A DNA stretch of 64,000 nucleotides, from assembly GCA_947630795.1 (NCBI GenBank), contig CANRJC010000010.1:24768-88767 (forward strand). Direction: 5' to 3'. The notes below the pieces were generated by a model that searched no databases, was not told where the DNA came from, and saw only the letters and a program-made list of their open reading frames with translations. Below, piece by piece: positions 57,118-64,000 of the stretch (the stretch's first letter is position 1; each line of letters begins with the position of its first letter). Made by a program: the position numbers and the translations under genes. The DNA comes from an uncultured Phascolarctobacterium sp. Lineage in GTDB: Bacteria; Bacillota; Negativicutes; Acidaminococcales; Acidaminococcaceae.

Positions 57118-58392
57118 ATGTTTTTCGACCGAGCAAGGATCTACGTGGAAGCAGGAGACGGCGGCGACGGCATGAGCAGCTTTCGCCGAGAAAAATTTGT
57201 GGAAAGAGGCGGCCCCAACGGCGGCAACGGCGGCCGGGGCGGCGACGTTATTTTGCGAGCCGATGAAAATTTAAACACCCTCATCGACTTCCGCTATAAG
57301 AGAAAATTCATCGCCAAAGCCGGCGGCAAAGGCGGCAACAAAAATTGCACCGGCGAGCAGGCTGCCCCCGTTTACGTGAAAGTGCCCCTCGGCACTTTGG
57401 TGCGAGACGACGCCACCGATGCTCTTTTGGCCGACTTGGTGGAGCACGGGCAAGAATATGTGGCCGCCAAAGGCGGCCGGGGCGGCAAAGGCAACGCCTG
57501 CTACGCCACCAGCACCAACAGGGCCCCCACTTTCGCCGAAAAAGGCGAGCCCGGCGAGTACCGCTGGCTGAAACTGGAATTGAAATTGTTGGCGGACGTG
57601 GGCTTGGTGGGCTATCCCTCCGTGGGCAAGTCTTCCATCATCGCCCAAGTGAGCGCCGCCCGTCCCGAGATAGCCGCCTATCACTTCACCACTCTCACCC
57701 CGGTGCTGGGCGTGGTGCGCATCGACGAAGAACATTCTTTCGTGCTGGCCGACATCCCCGGCCTCATCGAAGGAGCTCACGACGGCGTGGGCCTGGGCCA
57801 CGACTTTTTGCGCCACATCGAGAGGACCAAGGTGCTGCTCCACATCGTAGACGTGGCCGCCGTAGACGGCCGCGACCCGGTGGACGATTTCGAAAAGATC
57901 AACGCAGAACTGAGAGAATACAGCGAACGGCTGGGCCGCCGCAAACAGCTGGTAGTGGCCAACAAGATGGACCTGCCCGGCGCCGAAGAAAATTTCGCCC
58001 GCTTAAAAGCTTACGTGGAAGAAAAAGGCTACGAGATAGCCAAAGTAAGCGCCGCCACCGGCGAAGGTCTGCAGGAACTGATGTATAAAGCTTACGAACT
58101 TTTAGGCCAATACGTGCCCGAAGAAGACGAAGAAGACTTGGCTCCCTTCGAAGAGATCGACCCCGACAGTTTCGAGATCGTCGCGGGCAACGACACCGAA
58201 TGGGAAGTTCGGGGCCGCAACATCGAGCGACTGGTGGCCATGACCAACTTCGACAACTTTGAAGCTCTTCATCGTTTTCAAATGATCTGGAAAAAATTGG
58301 GCATCGACGAAGCCTTGAAAGAAAAAGGCGTGGAAGAAGGGGCCACCGTCCGCATCAGGGACATGGTCTTCGTCTATAAAGAAAACGAATGA
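57118..58392 (+). CDS. obgE: Obg-family ribosome-assembly GTPase
   Basis: A 424-residue protein: Gly-rich Obg fold at the N terminus (residues 1-157), G domain with G-Y-P-S-V-G-K-S-S (P-loop), D-I-P-G-L-I-E-G-A and N-K-M-D, and a C-terminal OCT domain (F-E-I-V-A-G-N-D-T-E-W-E-V). Works in 50S maturation and stress response. GAGGAGATCGTC ribosome site. First of a run with proB and proA. Confidence 0.96.
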   Translation: MFFDRARIYVEAGDGGDGMSSFRREKFVERGGPNGGNGGRGGDVILRADENLNTLIDFRYKRKFIAKAGGKGGNKNCTGEQAAPVYVKVPLGTLVRDDATDALLADLVEHGQEYVAAKGGRGGKGNACYATSTNRAPTFAEKGEPGEYRWLKLELKLLADVGLVGYPSVGKSSIIAQVSAARPEIAAYHFTTLTPVLGVVRIDEEHSFVLADIPGLIEGAHDGVGLGHDFLRHIERTKVLLHIVDVAAVDGRDPVDDFEKINAELREYSERLGRRKQLVVANKMDLPGAEENFARLKAYVEEKGYEIAKVSAATGEGLQELMYKAYELLGQYVPEEDEEDLAPFEEIDPDSFEIVAGNDTEWEVRGRNIERLVAMTNFDNFEALHRFQMIWKKLGIDEALKEKGVEEGATVRIRDMVFVYKENE

Positions 58393-58405
58393 CGGGTAGA
58401 AGCTA

Positions 58406-59536
58406 ATGCAAGAAGAAAGAAAAGCTTTGGCCAAAGCCAAACGCATCGTAGTCAAGGTGGGCACCAGCACCATCACCTATCCCGACGGCAAGCGCAACTT
58501 CAGCCGCATCGACCGGCTGGCCCGAGAGATGGCCGATCTGCAAAATCAGGGCAAAGAAATGATCTTGGTGACTTCGGGAGCGGTGGCCGTGGGCGTGGAC
58601 CGGCTGGGCCTGCCCGGCAAACCCGCCACCATCCCCGGCAAGCAGGCGGCTGCCGCCGTCGGCCAAGGCGTTTTGATGCACACTTATGAGAAAATTTTCG
58701 CCGATTACGGCCAGATCGTGGCTCAGGTGCTTTTGACGAAAGCAGAGAGCGTCGATCGTCAGCGTTACACAAATTCCCGCAACACTTTCATGGCTCTTTT
58801 GAAGCAGCGGGTCATACCCATCGTCAACGAAAACGATGTCATCGCTCTGGATGAATTGAAGATCGGCGACAACGACAACATGTCGGCCCTGGTGGCCGGC
58901 ATCATCGACGCCGATCTGGTGATCATCCTCTCCGATGTGGACGGTCTTTACGATGCCGATCCTCAAACTCACCCCGAAGCAAAATTGGTGAGCTTGGTGA
59001 CGGAGATCACCCCCGCCATCGAAGCCGGCGCCGGCGGCGTGGGCAGTTTGCGGGGCACCGGCGGCATGGCCACGAAGATCCAAGCCGCCAAAGCAGCCAC
59101 TTCCAGCGGCATCAATTTGGTGATCGCCGGGGGCAACGTGAAAGACAGCCTCAGCCGCATCTTGGCCGGCGAAGAGATCGGCACTCTTTTTGTCAGTCGC
59201 GAGAACCGACTGCAATTTCGCAAACGCTGGCTGGCCTTCGGGGCCCGCATCAAAGGCAGCATCACCGTGGACGCCGGCTGTGTGAAAGCTCTGCGCAAAG
59301 CGGGAGGCTGCAGCATTTTGCCTGCCGGCATCACCGCCGTTGAAGGAAGCTTCGAGCCCGGCAGCACCGTAAGCGTAAAAAATAACGAAGGGCGAGAGCT
59401 GGCCCGAGGCCTCGTCCACTATTCGGCCGCCGAATTAGACCTGATCAAAGGCTGCAAGTCCGGCGAGATCGAAGATATTTTAGGCCACAAAACTTTCGAC
59501 GAAGTCATCCATCGGGACGATCTCGTCATCCTTTGA
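58406..59536 (+). CDS. proB: Glutamate 5-kinase
   Basis: A 376-residue amino-acid kinase (I-V-V-K-V-G-T-S-T-I-T, N-E-N-D-V-I, D-N-D-N-M-S-A-L-V-A-G) with a C-terminal PUA domain (G-S-I-T-V-D-A-G-C). First step of proline synthesis, usually feedback-inhibited by proline. 13 bp after obgE, 56 bp before proA; weak ribosome site. Confidence 0.96.
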   Translation: MQEERKALAKAKRIVVKVGTSTITYPDGKRNFSRIDRLAREMADLQNQGKEMILVTSGAVAVGVDRLGLPGKPATIPGKQAAAAVGQGVLMHTYEKIFADYGQIVAQVLLTKAESVDRQRYTNSRNTFMALLKQRVIPIVNENDVIALDELKIGDNDNMSALVAGIIDADLVIILSDVDGLYDADPQTHPEAKLVSLVTEITPAIEAGAGGVGSLRGTGGMATKIQAAKAATSSGINLVIAGGNVKDSLSRILAGEEIGTLFVSRENRLQFRKRWLAFGARIKGSITVDAGCVKALRKAGGCSILPAGITAVEGSFEPGSTVSVKNNEGRELARGLVHYSAAELDLIKGCKSGEIEDILGHKTFDEVIHRDDLVIL

Positions 59537-59592
59537 GCAGCGGAGGACTTTGAAGATCGGCTAAGATCTTTCGAAAACTTTTGGGAGGAAGC

Positions 59593-60849
59593 ATGGACAC
59601 CTACGCATTGGTGAAAGAAAAATGTTTGGCGGCGCGTGAAGCGGCAAAAAATTTGGCCACAGCGGGGACCGCGGAAAAAAATGCAGCTCTTTTAGCGATG
59701 GCAGAGGCTCTCTTGCTTCATGAAGAAGAGATCCTCGCCGCCAACATAAAAGATATGGAGGCCGCTCGCACCAAAAATTTGAAGAGCTCTTTTTTAGATC
59801 GGCTGCGTCTCGATCATGAGCGTTTGCTTGCGATGGCCGACGGTCTGCGTCAGGTGGCCGCCCTTCACGATCCCATCGGCGAGGTCATCGGCGGCGGCCG
59901 CCGCCCCAACGGGCTCACCGTAACTAAGATCAGAGTGCCTTTAGGCGTCGTCGCCATCATCTACGAAGCCCGCCCCAATGTCACCGCCGATGCGGCCGGC
60001 CTCTGCTTGAAGACAGGCAACGCCGTCATTTTAAAAGGCGGCAGCGAAGCCATCGAGACCAATAAAGCAGTCACCCGCCTTCTTGCAACAGCTGCTGCGG
60101 CCTGCGGCCTCCCCCGAGATTCGGTGCAATTGATCGACACTGCCGACCGTCAAGCGGTCATCGATCTCATCCAAATGCAGGGGCTGGTGGATCTGGCCAT
60201 CCCTCGGGGCAGTGCCGGGCTCATCAAAGCCGTGGTGAATAGCGCCAAGGTGCCGGTCATCGAGACCGGGGCCGGCGTCTGCCACACTTATGTAGACGAA
60301 GATGCCGACGTGGCGATGGCCGTGAAGATCTGCTTCAACGCCAAAGTGCAGCGGCCCAGCACCTGCAACGCCATGGAGACTTTATTGGTGCATGAGTCTA
60401 TCGCCCCCGCTTTTTTGCCCAAGATGCTGGCCGCCTATCTCGAGGCCGGTGTGGAACTAAGAGGAGACGAAAAAGTTCAAAGTTACAGCCCCAAAGTGCT
60501 CCCCGCAAGCGAAGAAGATTGGTCCACCGAATACGGGGACTTGCGTCTTTCGATAAAGATCGTAGACTCTCTCTCTGAAGCTTTAGAACACATCGCCGCC
60601 TACGGCACCAAACACAGCGAGTGCATCGTCACGAAAAATTTTGCCAACGCTCGCCGTTTTCAAAAAGAAGTAGACGCTGCCGCCGTTTATGTGAACGCCT
60701 CTACTCGTTTCACCGACGGCAACGAGTTCGGTTTCGGGGCAGAGATAGGCATCAGCACGCAAAAGCTCCACGCCCGCGGGCCCATGGGCCTGCCTGAGCT
60801 GACGAGTTACAAATATTTGATCGACGGCAACGGCCAGCTCAGGTCGTAA
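59593..60849 (+). CDS. proA: Gamma-glutamyl phosphate reductase
   Basis: A 418-residue aldehyde-dehydrogenase-fold enzyme: V-I-Y-E-A-R-P-N-V-T-A-D, I-L-K-G-G-S-E-A, P-S-T-C-N-A-M-E with the catalytic Cys, F-T-D-G-N-E-F-G-F-G-A-E-I. Second step of proline synthesis. ATG at 59593 follows GGGAGGAAGC; the terminator at 60900 closes the operon. Confidence 0.96.
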   Translation: MDTYALVKEKCLAAREAAKNLATAGTAEKNAALLAMAEALLLHEEEILAANIKDMEAARTKNLKSSFLDRLRLDHERLLAMADGLRQVAALHDPIGEVIGGGRRPNGLTVTKIRVPLGVVAIIYEARPNVTADAAGLCLKTGNAVILKGGSEAIETNKAVTRLLATAAAACGLPRDSVQLIDTADRQAVIDLIQMQGLVDLAIPRGSAGLIKAVVNSAKVPVIETGAGVCHTYVDEDADVAMAVKICFNAKVQRPSTCNAMETLLVHESIAPAFLPKMLAAYLEAGVELRGDEKVQSYSPKVLPASEEDWSTEYGDLRLSIKIVDSLSEALEHIAAYGTKHSECIVTKNFANARRFQKEVDAAAVYVNASTRFTDGNEFGFGAEIGISTQKLHARGPMGLPELTSYKYLIDGNGQLRS

Positions 60850-61124
60850 GGACCGGACGAAAGATCTCGCACATGAATTTTTGCTCGTAGGAAAAAAGGC
60901 GCCGAGGTGTGAGGTCTCGGCGTTCGCTTTTTCTTTTAAGCTCTTTGCCAAACTAAACGGAGCCCTTTTCGCTCAGGCTCGTCAAAAGAAAGTCCTCTGC
61001 CTCGATCTTGAGCAAAGACAAAATTTTTCGTCCGTTTTTTCGCCTTCTCCCTCTCGAGCCGGCTCTCTTTCTCGCAAAAGATCGTCGGTGAGAGCCCATC
61101 GTTCTTTGATTTCTTTCAATAGTG
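60850..61124 (+). other. Intergenic region proA-hydE with terminator
   Basis: 275 bp: a terminator at 60900-60937 (CGCCGAG/CTCGGCG stem, 9-nt loop, then a T-rich tail) closes proA. The remaining sequence has a mix of T-rich runs. No further gene, and no clear promoter for hydE, is seen. Confidence 0.7.
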
Positions 61125-62198
61125 ATGAAAATGTCCGATATATCTTTAGATAAGACCATAGAAAAATTGACCCGCTGCGGCGATCTGCCCGACGAAGAGC
61201 TCCTTAGGCTCATCGTCGACCCTGCGGCTCGGGCTCCTTTGGCCCTTGCTGCCGATAGTGTTAGGCGCAAAGTTTACGGCAACGCCGTTTATATCCGCGG
61301 GCTCATCGAATTCACCAATCATTGCAAAAATAATTGTTACTACTGCGGCATCCGCGCCGGCAACAAAAAAGTGAGACGTTATCGCCTCACGGAAAGTGAA
61401 ATTTTAAATTGTTGCGACAAAGGCTATCGCTTGGGCTTTCGCACCTTCGTGTTGCAGGGCGGAGAAGATCCCTATTTCGACGACGAAAGACTGTGCGCCC
61501 TCGTCGCCGCCATTCGCCGCCGGCACCCCGACTGCGCCATCACCCTTTCTGTGGGCGAAAGAGAAAAAGAAAGTTATCGCCGTTTAAAAGCAGCCGGCGC
61601 CGACCGCTACCTGCTGCGCCACGAAACGGCGACGCCGGAGCACTATCGGCTCCTGCACCCCGCCTCTCTCAGTTTAGAGCATCGCAAAAATTGTCTTTGG
61701 CACTTGAAAGAACTGGGCTATCAAACGGGCAGCGGCTTCATGGTGGGCAGCCCCGGCCAAAAACCGGAACATTTAGTGGCCGATCTTCGTTTTTTGCAAA
61801 AATTGCAGCCGGCCATGATCGGCATCGGCCCCTTCATCCATCACCCCGACACGCCCTTCAAAGACTGCCCCGACGGCAGCGCAGAACTTACATTGAAACT
61901 CATATCTCTTTTGCGCCTTCTCTTCCCCTACGCCCTGCTGCCTGCCACAACTGCTTTGAGCACTCTCGCCGCCGACGGCAGAGCCCGGGGCCTGCAGGCC
62001 GGGGCCAATGTGGTGATGCCCAATCTTTCGCCCATGGAGGTAAGAGATCTTTATCGATTATACAGCGGCAAGAGCCACAGCGGCGCCGAGAGCGCCGAAG
62101 GGCTTCGCAGCCTGCGGGCTCTGGTGAAAGCAGCCGGTTATGAGATCGTGACAGACAGGGGCGATGCCAAAGGCCCCGAGGAGAAGATAAATGGATGA
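61125..62198 (+). CDS. hydE: Radical-SAM [FeFe]-hydrogenase maturase HydE
   Basis: About 357 residues: radical-SAM C-K-N-N-C-Y-Y-C (C-x3-C-x2-C) at about 67-74 preceded by G-L-I-E-F-T-N-H, F-V-L-Q-G-G-E-D-P, R-H-E-T-A and F-M-V-G-S-P-G-Q. Helps build the diiron subcluster of [FeFe] hydrogenase together with HydG and HydF, which are not in the window. Start at 61125 or 61131; no good ribosome site is visible. 8-bp overlap with mnmA. Confidence 0.9.
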   Translation: MKMSDISLDKTIEKLTRCGDLPDEELLRLIVDPAARAPLALAADSVRRKVYGNAVYIRGLIEFTNHCKNNCYYCGIRAGNKKVRRYRLTESEILNCCDKGYRLGFRTFVLQGGEDPYFDDERLCALVAAIRRRHPDCAITLSVGEREKESYRRLKAAGADRYLLRHETATPEHYRLLHPASLSLEHRKNCLWHLKELGYQTGSGFMVGSPGQKPEHLVADLRFLQKLQPAMIGIGPFIHHPDTPFKDCPDGSAELTLKLISLLRLLFPYALLPATTALSTLAADGRARGLQAGANVVMPNLSPMEVRDLYRLYSGKSHSGAESAEGLRSLRALVKAAGYEIVTDRGDAKGPEEKING

Positions 62199-63249
62199 TA
62201 AGAAAGTTTTGATAGCCATGAGCGGAGGAGTTGATTCCTCCGTGGCCGCCCTGCTGCTGCAGGAGGCAGGCTACAGTTGCATAGGCGTGACCATGCGCCT
62301 CTTCGCTACTGCTGCAGAGGACGACCCTGCAAAAAGAGCGGCTGAAGTTTGTGCACGTTTGGGTATCGAGCACAGAGCGGTAGATCTTTCTTCTCTTTTC
62401 AAAGAGGCTGTCATCGAACCCTTCGTCGCCGCCTACGAGAGAGGCTGCACGCCCAACCCCTGCATCGCCTGCAACCGCCGTCTCAAATTCGGCGCTCTTT
62501 TAAAAACGGCAGACAGTCTCGGCTGCCGCTATCTGGCCACCGGCCATTATGCGCAAAAAGTGCTGAACGAAGAGAGCGGCTGCTATTATGTGAGCAAGGC
62601 GGCGGACTTGAATAAAGATCAAAGCTATGTGCTCTACAATTTGACGCAAGAGCAGTTGGCTCGGGTGCTCTTTCCTTTAGGCGGCCTCACTAAGACAGAG
62701 GTGCGGCAGCTGGCGACTGCTCATGCCTTCGCCAACGCTCAGCAAAAAGAGAGCCAAGACATCTGCTTCATCCCCGAAGGAAAATATGCGGACTTCATTT
62801 GCCGCTATCGGGGGCAAAGCTGCTTGCCCGGCGACTTCGTTGATGAAACGGGCAAAGTGCTGGGCAAACATAAAGGGCTCATCTATTATACCGTGGGCCA
62901 ACGCAAAGGACTGGGCCTGGCCCTCCCTGCGCCTCTTTACGTGAAAGGATTGGACAGAGAGCAGAACCGAGTGATCCTCGCTCCCGAAGCCGCTCTTTAC
63001 AGCAGCACGGTAGAGGCGGAAGAGGTGAACCTCGCCTGCGGCGGCGACTGGCGGCAGCCTCAGCCGGTGCTGGCCAAGGCCCGCTATCGTCACAAAGAGC
63101 AGCCGGCCACAGCCTGCTTGACGAAAGATCATAAACTCGTTGTCCGCTTCGCTTCGCCTCAGCGGGCCCTCACCAAGGGGCAGGCCCTCGTCCTCTACGA
63201 AGGAGACAGAGTGCTGGGGGGCGGCCTCATCTCAAGCGTCTCGCCTTGA
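62191..63249 (+). CDS. mnmA: tRNA 2-thiouridylase MnmA
   Basis: A 352-residue PP-loop enzyme: A-M-S-G-G-V-D-S-S at 9-17, T-P-N-P-C-I-A-C-N-R with the catalytic Cys, S-Q-D-I-C-F-I-P with the second Cys, and Y-T-V-G-Q-R-K-G-L. Makes 2-thiouridine-34 in tRNA-Glu/Gln/Lys. AGGAGATAA ribosome site within the end of hydE, so the two are cotranslated. Confidence 0.95.
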   Translation: MDDKKVLIAMSGGVDSSVAALLLQEAGYSCIGVTMRLFATAAEDDPAKRAAEVCARLGIEHRAVDLSSLFKEAVIEPFVAAYERGCTPNPCIACNRRLKFGALLKTADSLGCRYLATGHYAQKVLNEESGCYYVSKAADLNKDQSYVLYNLTQEQLARVLFPLGGLTKTEVRQLATAHAFANAQQKESQDICFIPEGKYADFICRYRGQSCLPGDFVDETGKVLGKHKGLIYYTVGQRKGLGLALPAPLYVKGLDREQNRVILAPEAALYSSTVEAEEVNLACGGDWRQPQPVLAKARYRHKEQPATACLTKDHKLVVRFASPQRALTKGQALVLYEGDRVLGGGLISSVSP

Positions 63250-64000
63250 ATTTTCGCGGCGACGCCTGTGTTCTCGCTTTTTTGCGCAAAAAAATAGACC
63301 CGCCGCGTCTTGCTTTAAAGACTGCGGGGGCTCTGCAGACAGCTCGGCCTCGCAAGCCAAGCTGTCTACATTTTTTCTCCCCTATTTTTCCCTCATTTGG
63401 CCGCTTCCGTCGCGCCGTCTCTTCTTGAAAACGGCTCGTACAGGAGCAACCTGCAATAAAAAAACGGCAAAGGCAAGGACGAACCTCGCAACACCTTTGT
63501 CGCTCTGTTTTTATTATAGCCCCGCCGCCGGCGTTTGTCCAGCCTTTGCCGAAAAAATTTTCGTTTCGCCACAATGGCTCGTCGAAAATTTCGGTTTTCT
63601 TCGCCTCGACGCTCACAATGCTCTTACTTCACCTGCGGTTTTCGCTCTCAGCTCGGCGCTGACCGTGCTTCGTCGTCAAAAAATTTCGCTTTATCCAGGC
63701 GACGGCCTTACTTCGCCGAAAGTTTTCTGTCTCAGCTGCGTCCCTGCTTTCTCGGAAGTTTTTCTCTCCGATCCGTCGCCGACTTCACACAGCGGCGAAA
63801 ATTTTTATGATCTTTCTGCCGCCGAAACTTTTCGAAAAAGAAGCTCCCTTCGGCGCTGCCGCTTCATTTTTGTTAGTGTATAATTTTCGTTGGCAAGCTC
63901 AATAAAATAAAGGGAAGGGTTTTGGTTTTCCCCTTCCCTGATCATGCAAAATATCTTATTATTTTAAGGGCCAAACAAAAAATAAAGGAGTTTTGCATGA
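63250..64000. other. Intergenic region after mnmA, with start of a truncated gene
   Basis: A terminator-like hairpin for mnmA lies around 63464-63516 (CGGCAAAGG with CCTTTGTCG, then TTTTTATT). 63530-63860 is A/T-run, CG-rich sequence without a credible gene. TATAAT at 63879-63884 may be the -10 of the next gene. GGGAAGGG/CCCTTCCC at 63911-63939 is a strong hairpin; its T-rich side favours the minus strand. AAAGGAG and an ATG at 63997-63999 mark the first codon of a plus-strand gene cut by the window end. Confidence 0.6.

Noticed and set aside
63227..63883. Frames on both strands after mnmA
   Set aside because: Arg/Ser-rich translations of low-complexity intergenic DNA without ribosome sites.

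Overview
The window looks like a chromosome segment of a diderm Firmicute of the class Negativicutes. The evidence is mixed Gram-positive and Gram-negative character. Gene order around sigH and dnaX matches Bacillus-type Firmicutes (tRNA-Ser, SRP RNA, dnaX, ybaB, recR, bofA; and sigH, yacP, rlmB, mrnC, cysS, gltX, ispDF, PIN/TRAM). A FadL-type outer-membrane beta-barrel protein with a signal peptide requires an outer membrane. The family (Acidaminococcaceae-like?) is only a guess. The sequence is GC-rich with AT-rich islands.

Region 1 (1 to about 18426) is the integrase-proximal part of a siphovirus-like prophage; its other end lies outside the window. From right to left: tRNA-Thr attachment site with candidate arm-type repeats, integrase and S24-type repressor on the + strand, a divergent promoter with operators, a long minus-strand early operon (Cro-like protein, zinc-finger proteins, LysM protein, MazG-like pyrophosphohydrolase, a phage sliding clamp, a replication protein carrying two triplets of 12-bp iterons next to an AT-rich stretch), an ArpU/DUF1492-type late regulator, an AT-rich three-gene cargo, then the late promoter and the HNH, terminase, portal, protease, capsid and connector genes. 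The cargo (7273-8433) is the most interesting item: an ADP-ribosyltransferase-like toxin, a small overlapping antitoxin candidate and a SecB-like chaperone, in the same order as the anti-phage toxin-antitoxin-chaperone system CmdTAC.

Region 2 (18351-35237) is housekeeping, almost all minus strand: uppP, pfkA with an orphan BrxF-like P-loop protein, the sigH cluster (with thyX inserted), a fused ispDF, a PIN/TRAM protein, a dicarboxylate/glutamate symporter, a repeat-rich intergenic region, then bofA-recR-ybaB-dnaX, SRP RNA and tRNA-Ser.

Region 3 (35362-54543) is metabolism and envelope, minus strand: a double universal stress protein, three tandem paralogous GlcD-like flavoprotein oxidases, the FadL protein, and a tightly packed operon from a sulfatase-type phosphotransferase through a UDG-family glycosylase, a split ThrE exporter, metF, a separate MetH activation protein and metH. 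A lipid kinase, GtrA, GNAT and DUF4127 operon follows.

Region 4 (54719-64000) has a Fur-family regulator with an overlapping promoter/operator, a DUF815 AAA+ protein, and a plus-strand run obgE-proB-proA, hydE-mnmA. The window ends at the first codon of another plus-strand gene. Long intergenic regions at 31.4-31.75, 56.7-57.0 and 63.25-63.88 kb share an unusual A/T-run, CG-rich texture.
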